From Mycolicibacterium litorale (GTDB taxonomy: Bacteria; Actinomycetota; Actinomycetes; Mycobacteriales; Mycobacteriaceae): DNA of 64,000 nucleotides. Of this stretch, positions 27,606 through 37,300 are shown in pieces. The translations under genes and the position numbers were made by a program. Below the pieces are notes generated by a model that saw only the letters and a list, made by a program, of their open reading frames with translations, was not told the origin of the DNA and made no database searches. Location: positions 3,472,001 through 3,536,000 of the forward strand of contig NZ_AP022586.1 of assembly GCF_010731695.1 (NCBI RefSeq), read 5' to 3'. Position 1 is the stretch's first letter; every line of letters starts with the position of its first letter.

Positions 27606-28315
27606 CCCAGTCGCTGCTGGCCAACGCCAAAGTCCCGATCAACGAACTGCCCGCCCTGCTGTTCCCGGCGCTGATGGACACCCTCATCATGGTCGGCATC
27701 GTCATGACCATCGTGGTGCTCGTCGGCGTTCCGCTGGGTGCGCTCGTCCACAATCTGGCCCCGGGGGGATTGTTCGAAAACCCGGCACTGCACACGACAT
27801 TGAGCTGGATCATCAGCGTCGGACGGTCGTTGCCGTTCTTGATCCTGATGGCCGCGATCATGCCGTTCACCCGCTTCATCACCGGCACCAACATCGGTAT
27901 CGCCGCCGCGGTGGTCCCGATGTCCCTGGCCGGGATCGCGTTCTTCACCCGCATCGTGGAGAACTCACTGCGCTCGGTTCCGCCGTCGGTGGTCCAGGTG
28001 GCGCGCGCCTCGGGCGGGTCGCGGCTGCAGATCATCCGCACCGCCCAGCTCACCGAGGCGGTGCCCTCGATCCTAGGCGGGCTGACCATCAACATCATCG
28101 CGATGATCGAGTACTCCGCGATCGCCGGAACGATCGGCGCCGGTGGAATCGGCTACGTCGCAGTCACTTACGGATACCAGCGCTTCGACCAGGGCGTCAT
28201 GCTGGCGACCATCGTCATTCTCGTCGTCACCGTCGCCGCGGTCCAGCTGATCGGTGACGCCCTGGTCCGCTTCACCACACCCCATGCCCGCGTGAGAGGA
28301 ACCGTCAACGCATGA
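27602..28315 (+). CDS. metI: MetI-like ABC transporter permease
   Basis: A 237-residue membrane permease with about five or six helices. The coupling loop EAVPSILGGLTINIIAMIEYS and the GAGGIGYVAVTYGYQRF stretch are typical of MetI/BPD-type permeases. It starts with ATG 27602 overlapping the metN stop and ends overlapping the next binding-protein start, so the three genes are tightly coupled. Confidence 0.88.
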   Translation: MTQSLLANAKVPINELPALLFPALMDTLIMVGIVMTIVVLVGVPLGALVHNLAPGGLFENPALHTTLSWIISVGRSLPFLILMAAIMPFTRFITGTNIGIAAAVVPMSLAGIAFFTRIVENSLRSVPPSVVQVARASGGSRLQIIRTAQLTEAVPSILGGLTINIIAMIEYSAIAGTIGAGGIGYVAVTYGYQRFDQGVMLATIVILVVTVAAVQLIGDALVRFTTPHARVRGTVNA

Positions 28316-29208
28316 CCACCACCGATGTCGACAAGTCCGACGACCACGGCTTCGAACTCAAGAAACGCCCCACGTGGATCTGGATCGCCGCCAGTCTCGT
28401 GGTCGTGGTCGCGTTGATCGTCGCCGGCCGGTTCCTGTTCTTCGGCAAGACGGAGTCGCCGAACGAGATTGCCGGTGCGACACTGATCGTGGCGACGAAC
28501 GAGGGCAACGCCGCCGAACAGGCCCTCATCGAATACATCTCCCGCGAGGTCGCGCCCCGGCACGGCATCAAGGTCGGGTTCCGCGGCCTGGCCGACAGCA
28601 ACACCATCAACCGCGCGGTCAGCGACGGTGAAGTCGCCGGCACGATCTATCAGCACAAGCTGTGGCTGGGGCAGGTGCTCGAGGCCAACCCCGACTTCCA
28701 GGAGGAGGCCGCCACACCCGTGTTCCGCTGGGGCTTCGGCATCTGGTCGGACAAGTACACCGACGTCAACCAGCTGCCCGACGGCGCCAACGTCTCGCTG
28801 TACTCCGATCCCGCCAACGAGGCCCAGGGCCTCTGGCTGCTCGAACGCGCAGGCCTGATCACGCTCAACCCGGCCGTCGACAAGTGGACGGCGACGCAGA
28901 AGGACATCGTCGCGAATCCGAAGAATCTCAAGTTCACGCTGCTCGACTTCGCCGCGCAGTCCCGCTCGCTGCCCGACCTCGACGCGGCGGTGGGCTACAC
29001 CGAGTACTACCTGGCGGCCAAGATCCCGCTGCAGCAACAGATCTTCGCCCCACCCGCTCCGGACGAGTTCGCCGGACAGCTGACCATCGGCAGCCGCTGG
29101 GCCGACACCGACAACATCAAGAAGCTCGTCGAGACGTTCAAGGATCCGGCCGTCCAGCAGTTCCTGGCCACCGATCCCAGCGTGAAGGGCATCCTGCTGC
29201 CGCTGTGA
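28312..29208 (+). CDS. Second MetQ/NlpA-like substrate-binding protein
   Basis: A 298-residue protein homologous to the one at 25534. It has an N-terminal membrane anchor (about 22-45: IWIAASLVVVVALIVAGRFL), then the binding domain with DGEVAGTIYQHKLWL and FTLLDFAAQSRSLPDLD. There is no lipobox Cys. ATG 28312 overlaps the permease stop (ATGA). Its position inside the operon makes it the primary receptor; the divergent copy may widen specificity or respond to different conditions. Confidence 0.87.
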   Translation: MTTTDVDKSDDHGFELKKRPTWIWIAASLVVVVALIVAGRFLFFGKTESPNEIAGATLIVATNEGNAAEQALIEYISREVAPRHGIKVGFRGLADSNTINRAVSDGEVAGTIYQHKLWLGQVLEANPDFQEEAATPVFRWGFGIWSDKYTDVNQLPDGANVSLYSDPANEAQGLWLLERAGLITLNPAVDKWTATQKDIVANPKNLKFTLLDFAAQSRSLPDLDAAVGYTEYYLAAKIPLQQQIFAPPAPDEFAGQLTIGSRWADTDNIKKLVETFKDPAVQQFLATDPSVKGILLPL

Positions 29209-29217
29209 CCTCGATGC

Positions 29218-29994
29218 TCAGTCGACGCCGAAGCGTTCCTCGATGAGTCGTTCGTGCGCTCGTCCGTCCGTGAGCTCGGCGCGATCCTCCGGATGACGCC
29301 AGTAGTGCCGCACCATCCAGTACAAACCCACTCCGCGGGGAACGTAGAGGTCGGCGCCCTCGATAATCACCTCACTGCCGTCGTTCAGCGCCAGCACGAT
29401 CGCCTTTCGGGTTCGCTTCTTCTCTGGTGTGTCCAGGACATCGTCGATGTCGTCCCACGCGTAAAACTTGGTGCGGATCACATCGGTGTTCTCGACACCC
29501 GCGGGGGTCAATCGGACGTACCCCCAGCCGTTCCTGCGCCGCCAGCCCTTGATCAGCCGCCCGACGACCAGTATGACGACGACGGCGAAGGCGTACGGCG
29601 AGGCTCGTCGCGGAAGACTCGACGTGGACATGTCCAGCACCCCGGTGAAGTACAGGACGTTGTACAGCACAGCTGTCGCAATGAAGGTCAGCAGCGAGAC
29701 GAACCCGAAGACGGCCATCCAGCGGTCCGGCAGCACAGTGGTTCCTGATGAGTCGTGCCGCACGCGATATGGCACGAAACCGTAGGAAGCGCGCGCTATT
29801 CCGACGGCCACGGGCAGTGGGCTGGCGGCGAGCAGAAGGAAGAACACCGCCGTCGGGTAGCTGCCACGGACGGCCGCCGATACGGCGTACTCCAATCCGA
29901 AGCCGATGAGGAGGAAGCCGAACGCAAACAGCCAGCGGTACCTCGTGCGCGCACGCTGCCACGCATCGGGCTCGGGCAGGTTCAGTACGGGCAC
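29218..29994 (-). CDS. Membrane protein following an ESX toxin candidate
   Basis: A 258-residue protein with four probable membrane helices (about 22-38, 47-65, 94-118 and 133-148). A soluble C-terminal part follows that looks like a bacterial PH-type domain (RLTPAGVENTDVIRTKFYAWDD). GTG 29994 overlaps the upstream gene by 13 bases, so it is coupled to it. In polymorphic toxin loci the gene directly after a membrane-acting toxin is usually a membrane immunity protein, and I infer that role here. The family is not recognised with certainty. Confidence 0.65.
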   Translation of the reverse strand: MPVLNLPEPDAWQRARTRYRWLFAFGFLLIGFGLEYAVSAAVRGSYPTAVFFLLLAASPLPVAVGIARASYGFVPYRVRHDSSGTTVLPDRWMAVFGFVSLLTFIATAVLYNVLYFTGVLDMSTSSLPRRASPYAFAVVVILVVGRLIKGWRRRNGWGYVRLTPAGVENTDVIRTKFYAWDDIDDVLDTPEKKRTRKAIVLALNDGSEVIIEGADLYVPRGVGLYWMVRHYWRHPEDRAELTDGRAHERLIEERFGVD

Positions 29995-31361
29995 AAGACG
30001 TTCCCCACCGCCTCACCCAGGTCGGCCCCTTTCCAACCCCCGAGCAAGGATCCGCCGAACGCGAACAGCGGAACGGCGCCAACTGCAAGCGGGCCGGTCA
30101 CCGCACCTACGGCCGCGCCCGCGGCTGCGCCCGCCTCAGCACCCGCCCAACCGCCCCCTGCTCCACCGATACCGCCGAACGCCGCGATGCACGCATCCCG
30201 GCCCGACTCGGCCATCACCATGTCGAACACGGTGGTCGCCAGACCCAGCGCAGGCCCACCGAACTTCGCCGCCTTGCCGATGTCATCGACGGACCGCGCG
30301 GTGAGCATGGGAAGCCCGCGGCCATGGTCCACATGCTTCTCCAGGCCGGACAGCACCGCTCCCGCGCCCAGGGACATCTTGTCGATCAGCTCCACCGGCA
30401 CCGCCTGATGCCGACCGCCGGCGGTGGTGAACCCGGCATTGCGGTATCCCGTCGGGTCCATCGACATCGTGAAGTTCGACCCGTCGGGCCACGTGACCGA
30501 GGTGTAGTCGCAATCGCTTCCGAGGTCGTGCCACGAACTCGACCGCGAGACCTCCTCACCCGTCTTGTCGAACTGCTCGACGGTGATGAACTCCTGCCGG
30601 TCCGGCCAATCGAACGGGTCCTTCCGCGTGATCTCCTGCCTACTGCCGTCCTGCATGAACACCGTCGTCACCTCCTCGCCGTACGCACTCTCCGACTCGA
30701 CGACCTCCCGGACGGTGATCGACATGTCGCCCTCACGCAAGGCCTCCTGCTGGAGCATGCCGACTGGATTCCGTGGATCCGGCACCTGATCCTGGGGCTT
30801 CTGCGGCGCAAGCGGTATCGCGAACGCTTCATTCGACGGGCTAACTGCGACGAACCCGAAACGCCCGCCAGCCTCGGACACCGCGCTGGCCATCCCTTCG
30901 TCCGCATCGCCCACCGCGGTCAGCAAGCCGTTGATCGCACTCTGTTCCGCGGCCGCAAGCTTGACCATCTCGGCGAAGTCCTCCGCCGACATTCGCACCG
31001 GATCGATGAGCACCACCCACTGATCGGTCACGCTCAGCGGCCCGGCATCCACCTGGTCGGCCCTGGCCAGCAGCGCCGCCCGCGCCGCACCGATCGCGTC
31101 GGCGCCGTTGCGCAGCGCGGTCGCGACCGCGTGCGCGTACTCCGAGAACTCGGTGGCGTCGGCGTTCGCCCGCCCGAACATCGCGCTTGCGGCGTCATGG
31201 GAGCGACCCTCCCATGCCCGCGTTTCGGGCATCCGACCGCACGCGGTGTCGACGCCCTTGACCACGGCGGCCACAGTGTCCGCCGCCGCGCCGACTGCAC
31301 CCGCCGACGCGGCCAGCGCGTCGGGGTTCCAGCTTTCCAGCGTTGTCCGTGACGGCAACAT
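29982..31361 (-). CDS. ESX-secreted protein with C-terminal glycine-zipper membrane domain
   Basis: A 459-residue protein. The first 150 residues are helical with a WEGRSHDAASAMF (WxG-type) motif, as in type VII substrates. A mixed middle (about 190-340; DPFDWPDRQEFITVEQF, WPDGSNFTMSMDPTGY) follows. The last 90 residues are a hydrophobic Gly/Ala-rich repeat with glycine every third or fourth residue (GAEAGAAAGAAVGAVTGPLA), like pore-forming or membrane-inserting domains. It follows the EspC-like gene by 3 bases and overlaps a membrane-protein gene. Probably an exported membrane-acting toxin; no enzymatic motif seen. Confidence 0.7.
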   Translation of the reverse strand: MLPSRTTLESWNPDALAASAGAVGAAADTVAAVVKGVDTACGRMPETRAWEGRSHDAASAMFGRANADATEFSEYAHAVATALRNGADAIGAARAALLARADQVDAGPLSVTDQWVVLIDPVRMSAEDFAEMVKLAAAEQSAINGLLTAVGDADEGMASAVSEAGGRFGFVAVSPSNEAFAIPLAPQKPQDQVPDPRNPVGMLQQEALREGDMSITVREVVESESAYGEEVTTVFMQDGSRQEITRKDPFDWPDRQEFITVEQFDKTGEEVSRSSSWHDLGSDCDYTSVTWPDGSNFTMSMDPTGYRNAGFTTAGGRHQAVPVELIDKMSLGAGAVLSGLEKHVDHGRGLPMLTARSVDDIGKAAKFGGPALGLATTVFDMVMAESGRDACIAAFGGIGGAGGGWAGAEAGAAAGAAVGAVTGPLAVGAVPLFAFGGSLLGGWKGADLGEAVGNVLCPY

Positions 31362-31364
31362 CGT

Positions 31365-31649
31365 TCAGAACAGCCCGTCGAACTGTCCTGCGAGCGCGCC
31401 GTCTGCCACCTCGAATGTGTCACCCGCGCCGCGTACTGCCTGACCCATCTTCGTCACGTTGTCCGCCAGCTGTGTTGCCATCCGACTGAAGTGTTCCCCC
31501 ACCGTCCACACCGCCCACTGCGTCGTCGAGCCAGGCAGTGCGTCGCCTGCGGACGACGTCTTGCCGCCCACGTCCGCTTCATCGATATCCGCCGCTGCGA
31601 TATCCACCTGATGGGCAAATGCACGCAGTACTTCCGGGTCTACCAGCAT
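31365..31649 (-). CDS. EspC-family (DUF2580) ESX secretion partner
   Basis: A 94-residue helical protein starting MLVDPEVLRAFAHQVDIAAA. The opening VDPxxLRxxA and the amphipathic helices fit the EspC/DUF2580 type VII substrate family, which is exported with or helps export a larger partner. The large protein starts 3 bases downstream of its stop. A decayed second copy lies at 32765-32925. Confidence 0.78.
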   Translation of the reverse strand: MLVDPEVLRAFAHQVDIAAADIDEADVGGKTSSAGDALPGSTTQWAVWTVGEHFSRMATQLADNVTKMGQAVRGAGDTFEVADGALAGQFDGLF

Positions 31650-31730
31650 CGCCGCCTCCTGCAGCCGCTTCCTTGACCTTTCGATTCTGCGGTATCGCAG
31701 GCACCTCCGACTCCGCTAATTTTCCGCGAG

Positions 31731-32693
31731 TCACACCTCCGTCGGCGCAGGCCCGCCGCGACACGAGTGCAGATACGCCGGATAGTCCCACGTCCGCAGG
31801 AACTCCTCGGCGGCACGCAACCCCCGCTGGTAGAGCGCGTCGCGCTCCTCGGCGCTGATGTTGAAATCAAGGGTGCCGACGGAGTCGGTGGGGACGAAGA
31901 TCGTCCGCGCCACCGTGCACCGGTCGTCGATGTAGGCGGCGTCCTGATCGCTGATCAGCGTCTCCAGCGCCCCGAACGCCAACGACAACGGACCCCGGAT
32001 CTCATGCGTCGGCACCCTCCCGACCGGTGCGGACAGCCGGATCCCGAACGTCGGCCAGCGCGGTTGGTCGTCGGAGCTGTCGAACAACTGGACCGGGAAG
32101 TTCGACAGCAGCCCGCCGTCGACCCACGTCGCCCCGCTCACCTCGACCGGTTCGAACGCGAACGGCACCGCCGACGAGGCGCGAACCGCCCGCGCGACCG
32201 GGAACTCGTCGGGGTCCACACCGTAGTTGGGCAGATCCCACGGGATGCGGACCAACCGGCGCCGGGAGAGATCACTCGCGGTGACCACCAGCGACCACGC
32301 ATTGCGCTGCGGGTCTTCGCCGGTGCGCAGATCGCCGAACGTGCGGACCCCCAGCCCGCCGAGCAGCTCCGTCAGCAGGTTCTCCAGGTACTCGCCTCGG
32401 TACAGCCCGTTCTTCGCGGCGAGCGAGAGCGCCGGACCCACCACCGGTATCCGCGTGAGCAGGGTCGGGTCGGCGAACTTCGAGTAGTCGATCTCTCGGG
32501 CGAGTTCGTCCAGACGCGACAGCGGCTCCCCGGCGGCCTGCAATCCGGCGATCAACGAGGCCACCACCGCGCCCGCGCTCGAACCGGCGACCCTGGGAAA
32601 CTCGTATCCCGCGGCGGCGAGCGCATGCACGGCTCCGACCAGACCGATACCGCGGACACCGCCGCCTTCGCACACCAGATCCGCACGGTTCAT
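31731..32693 (-). CDS. Patatin-like phospholipase
   Basis: A 320-residue lipid acyl hydrolase of the patatin family. Oxyanion loop CEGGGVRGIG (8-17), nucleophile GSSAG (Ser39) and the second half of the Ser-Asp dyad WVDGG (Asp192). No signal peptide, so probably cytoplasmic or exported by another route. It sits between an intact and a decayed EspC-like gene on the same strand, ending 82 bases before the intact one, so it may belong to the ESX locus. Confidence 0.88.
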   Translation of the reverse strand: MNRADLVCEGGGVRGIGLVGAVHALAAAGYEFPRVAGSSAGAVVASLIAGLQAAGEPLSRLDELAREIDYSKFADPTLLTRIPVVGPALSLAAKNGLYRGEYLENLLTELLGGLGVRTFGDLRTGEDPQRNAWSLVVTASDLSRRRLVRIPWDLPNYGVDPDEFPVARAVRASSAVPFAFEPVEVSGATWVDGGLLSNFPVQLFDSSDDQPRWPTFGIRLSAPVGRVPTHEIRGPLSLAFGALETLISDQDAAYIDDRCTVARTIFVPTDSVGTLDFNISAEERDALYQRGLRAAEEFLRTWDYPAYLHSCRGGPAPTEV

Positions 32694-32764
32694 CTTTCGA
32701 GGCTAGGCCGCATCGGCCCGGTGGGTCACCCGCGCCGCGGTTCCCCCGACTCGTCGTCGTCGTG

Positions 32765-32925
32765 CTCGGTGACCGCCGAGTCGCCCGCGTCGTCGACCCA
32801 GGCAGCGCATCGCCCGCGGAAGAAGTCCTGCCGCCCAGGCCGCCCACGCCGGTAGCCGCCGTCGCGATATTTACCCGACCGGCACACGCGCGCAGAACCG
32901 CTGGGCTCAGTATCGGCACCCTCAT
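32765..32925 (-). pseudogene. Decayed duplicate of the EspC-like gene
   Basis: Read from ATG 32925 this gives MRVPILSPAVLRACAGRVNI and then TSSAGDALPGSTT, matching the intact EspC-like protein (VDPEVLRAFAHQVDI, TSSAGDALPGSTT) before the similarity breaks off. The upstream leader is also duplicated: both copies are preceded by a GGAAA(A)TTAGCG stretch and a region reading PQNRK. So promoter and gene start were duplicated and this copy was then truncated. No product expected. The rest of the 32694-33004 gap shows no other gene. Confidence 0.65.
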
Positions 32926-33004
32926 CCATGATCTTCCGATTCTGCGGCACAGCTGACACCCCCAACTTCGCTAATTTCCTGCACCGATGCGCTAAGACAG
33001 ACAA

Positions 33005-34228
33005 ATGCCGACCGCCTTCCGCTACCCGCCCACCGGCCGCCGCGCCCGGCTGACCAGAGCGGCCCGCAAGATCGGCATCGACCTCCTCCCCGACGAGACC
33101 ACCGCCCAGAAATTCATCGCCGGCCTGACCGCAGGCGACCCCACCGCCGAACGATTCGTCGCCGAGACCTACCACGGCGACCTCGGGGCGCGGAAGGCCC
33201 GCGACCTCGTCGAGCGCGCCCAAACAGACGGCATCGACACCGTCGAAGAAGCGCCCGACTCGATGCGTGACCTCTTCGCCGAATTCGAACAACGCCCCGC
33301 CTGGCTCGACCCCGACCTCCTCGAGCAGGGCGCCGCCGTCTGGCGCCGCTGGGCCTACGCCCTCGGCGCCCTCGGCAACGCCGGCACCAACGACACCTAC
33401 ACCGAGGGCTGGCTCGCCGTCCCCCTCTCCCTGTCCGGCGGCTACGCCGGCGACCGGGCGCTACACCGCTACCTCGAAACCTCGAAGTGGTGGATCGAAG
33501 TCTGCCGCCCCGGCGCCCTGCTCACCCCAAACTCCCTCGCCCGCAACATCTCTCTGCATGTGCGCATCATGCACGTCAGCGTCCGTGACCGCGTCAAACA
33601 CCACCCCGAGTGGAACAGCGAACGCTGGGGCCTGCCCATCAGCCAGTCCGCCATGCTGCTCACCCTCCTCGGCGGGAGCGTCGCTCCCGCCCTCGGCCTC
33701 TTCGCCCTCGGGCACCTCACCTCCCCGCACGAGATGCGCGCGGTCCTGCACTTCAATCGCTACTGCGGCCACCTCGTCGGTGTCCGCTGCGACGGCTACT
33801 TCCCCGAAACCGTCGCCGACGCCTGGCGCATCCTGTTCCTGGCCGACTCCGCCCGCAGCTACGACAGCGCCGGCAGCGGAAGCGAGCTCGTCGAATCCTT
33901 CGTCCCTGCTTTTGAACCCACGTCGGCCCACAAGGGTCTCCAACGGCTGAGAGCCGAGTACCACTACCGCATCCAAGCCGGCTACCTCGGCCTCTACATG
34001 CTGCCCTGGAACCGACGCCGCTACCGCCTGCCCTCGGCGCTCCCCGGCATCGCCCTGCTCCTCGCCCGAGCCCCGTTCATCGCCGCCCTCGAAATCGCCC
34101 GGCGCCTCAGCCCTGCAATCGACCGAATGTGGCAAACCGCGAACCTCAAGAGGTGGGAGCGCTGGCTCGAATGGCAGTCCGCCGGCAAGGCCGCGACGTT
34201 CGAAGCCGCTGCGCCACTTCGTCGCTGA
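33005..34228 (+). CDS. MpaB-like (DUF2236) oxygenase-family protein
   Basis: A 407-residue protein of the DUF2236/MpaB family, related to latex-clearing protein, a heme-dependent oxygenase. The family region spans about 60-330. It includes WRRWAYALGALGNAG and a HVRIMHVSVRDRV stretch, whose His residues are candidates for heme ligands, then HFNRYCGHLVGV. The Arg-rich N-terminus has no clear signal peptide. Mycobacteria carry many paralogues, mostly uncharacterised; the substrate is unknown. Confidence 0.8.
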   Translation: MPTAFRYPPTGRRARLTRAARKIGIDLLPDETTAQKFIAGLTAGDPTAERFVAETYHGDLGARKARDLVERAQTDGIDTVEEAPDSMRDLFAEFEQRPAWLDPDLLEQGAAVWRRWAYALGALGNAGTNDTYTEGWLAVPLSLSGGYAGDRALHRYLETSKWWIEVCRPGALLTPNSLARNISLHVRIMHVSVRDRVKHHPEWNSERWGLPISQSAMLLTLLGGSVAPALGLFALGHLTSPHEMRAVLHFNRYCGHLVGVRCDGYFPETVADAWRILFLADSARSYDSAGSGSELVESFVPAFEPTSAHKGLQRLRAEYHYRIQAGYLGLYMLPWNRRRYRLPSALPGIALLLARAPFIAALEIARRLSPAIDRMWQTANLKRWERWLEWQSAGKAATFEAAAPLRR

Positions 34229-34354
34229 GCCATCACGCACAGCTATGCCCGAGCGACCCCACAGCACATTCCCAGGACTAGATCCACTACGGACGCTCGT
34301 TGTTCAAAGTGACGACCACAGAAGCCGTCACCGATCGTCCACGGGAGCGTCCCC

Positions 34355-37300
34355 ATGCCAACTCCAGCCAACGAGCGCGAAGCGCGGCTCCTCCGCCGCT
34401 TCGACCAGCTGACCTCACACGACGCGCAACTCGTTGCCGCCCAACCTGATCCAACTATCACCGAAAGCCTCAACGGGCCCGACGTCCGGCTCACGGACGT
34501 CATCCGCACCATCATGACCGGCTACGCCGACCGCCCCGCCCTCGGCCAGCGCGCGGTGAAATACGTCACCGACGCCACCGGCCGGACGGTCACCGAACTG
34601 CAGCCGCGCTTCGACACACTGACCTACCGGGAGACCTGGGGACGGGTGCAGGCGCTCGCCCACGCGCTGGCCGGCAACCCCGTCCGCCCCGGTGACCGGG
34701 TCGCCACGCTGGGCTTCATCAGCGCCGACTACGCCATCGTCGACATGGCCCTTGCGCTGACCGGAGCCGTCGCGGTGCCGCTGCAGACCAGTGCACCCTT
34801 GACCCAGCTGCACCCGATCGTGGCTGAAACCGAGCCCGTGGCGATCCTCTCCAGCATCGACGACCTCAGCGACGCCGTCGAACTCGCGCTCACCGCTCAT
34901 GCACCGCAGCGGTTCATCGTGTTCGACTTCCACCCGCAGGTCAACGACCACCGCGAGGCGTTCGACGCCGCCACCGCTCGGCTCCGCCCGCGACACCTGA
35001 CCGTAGAGACCCTCGACGACGTCATCGCACTGGGCGGGCCGGGCATCGACGAGCTGCAGATCCACCGTGGCAACCCGGATGACCTGCAGCTGCTGATCTA
35101 CACCTCCGGCAGCACTGGCGCGCCGAAGGGTGCCATGTACACCGACCGCCTGGTGGCGGGCTGCTGGCGCAGGTGGTTCACTCCCGACTGGGACGCCGAC
35201 GACAGGTTGCCGGCGATCACCGTGAACTTCATGCCGATCAGCCACGTGATGGGCCGGACCATCCTGTACTCCACGCTCGGCGTCGGCGGGACCGCCTACT
35301 TCGCCGCCCGCAGCGATCTGTCGACGCTGCTCGACGATCTCGCGCTCGTACGCCCGACGCGGCTCGACTTCGTCCCGCGGATCTGGGAAATGCTCTTCCA
35401 GGAGGTCCAGAGCGAGGTCGAGAAGCGGCTCGCTAACAGCCCGGCGGGCGCGAACCGCGACGCCGTCGAGCACGAGGTGATGACCGAGAAGCGCGAAAAC
35501 CTCATCGGAGGGCGGCAATTCGCGGCGATGACCGGCTCCGCACCGACGTCACCGGAACTGCGTGCCTGGGTCGAGGACTTCATCGACGTCCACCTGGTCG
35601 ACGGCTACGGCGCCACAGAGGCAGGGGTCACGCTCATCGACGGGCGGGTCCAGCGTCCACCGGTCACCGACTACAAGCTGGTCGACGTGCCGGACCTGGG
35701 CTACTTCACCACCGACCGGCCCTACCCACGCGGTGAGTTGTACCTCAGGTCAACCAATCTCATCCCCGGCTACTACAAGCGGCCCGACGTGACCGCCGAG
35801 CTCTTCGACGCCGACGGCTGGTACCACACCGGCGACGTGATGGCCGAGACCGGACCCGATCAACTGCAGTACGTCGACCGCCGCAACAACGTTCTCAAAC
35901 TCTCGCAGGGCGAGTTCGTCACGGTCTCCAAACTCGAAGCCGTCTACGGCGGCCACCCGTCGATCCGTCAGATCTTCGTCTACGGCAACAGCGCCCGCTC
36001 CTACGTGCTGGCGGTGATCGTGCCCACCGATGACGCGCTGGTGAGCGTGGGCGGCGACGTCGACGCGGTCAAATCGCTGCTGAGCGAGGCGTTGCAGAGT
36101 GTCGCACGCGAGGCCGGCCTGCAGTCCTACGAGATCCCCCGCGACTTCCTGGTCGAGACGCGCCCGTTCACTCTCGAGAACGGCCTGCTCACCGGCATCC
36201 GCAAGTTGGCCCGCCCGCAACTCAAGGAGTACTACGGGCCCGCTCTTGAAGGGCTCTACACGGAGTTGGCCGACAGCCAGGCCGAGGTGCTGCGCGAGCT
36301 GCGGCAGAACGGCGCCGACGGACCCGTGCTGGAGACGGTCACCCGGGCCGCCGAAGCATTGCTCGGCGCCGCCGCGGCCCACACCGCACCGGACACCGCG
36401 TTCACCGATCTCGGCGGAGATTCCTTGTCTGCGTTGACATTCGCGAATCTCTTGCACGACATCTTCGCCGTCGACGTGCCGGTCGGCGTGATCGTCAGCC
36501 CGGCCAGCGACCTCGCCTCCATCGCCGCCTACATCGAGGCGCAGCGCACCGGCGGCGCCAAGCGGCCCACCTACGACGCAGTGCATGGCCGCGACGCCAC
36601 CGAGGTCCACGCGAGAGACCTGACGCTGGACAAGTTCCTCGACGCGACCACCCTGGCGGCCGCAGCGGACCTGCCCGGACCCAGCGGCGAGATCCGCACG
36701 GTGCTGCTGACCGGCGCCACCGGGTTCCTCGGCCGGTATCTCGCCCTGCAGTGGCTGGAGCGGATGAACCTCGTCGGCGGCACGGTCATCGCGTTGGTCC
36801 GCGCCAAGGATGACGACGGCGCGCGCGCCCGCTTGGACGCGACGTTCGACAGCGGGGACCCGAACCTGCTCGCCCACTATCGGGAACTCGCGGCCGACCA
36901 CCTCAAGGTGCTCGCGGGCGACAAGGGCGAGGCCGACCTCGGTCTGCGCCGCGCGGACTGGCAGCGACTGGCCGACACCGTCGACCTCATCGTGGATCCC
37001 GCGGCGCTGGTGAACCACGTGCTGCCCTACCGGCAGCTGTTCGGGCCGAACGTCGTCGGCACCGCCGAGCTCATCCGCGTCGCCCTGACCACGCGGATCA
37101 AACCGTACGTCTACGTCTCGACGATCGGCGTGGGGGACGGCATCGCACCGGGCCGCTTTGTCGAAGACGCCGACATCCGGCAGATCAGCGCCACCCGCAG
37201 CATCGACGACAGCTACGCCAACGGCTACGGCAACAGCAAGTGGGCCGGCGAAGTCCTGCTGCGCGAAGCGCACGACCTGGCCGGCCTGCCGGTGTCGGTG

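Noticed and set aside
31738..32693. Patatin as an ESX effector
   Set aside because: It lies between EspC-like copies, but has no WxG-type or EspC-like N-terminus, so export is only a possibility.
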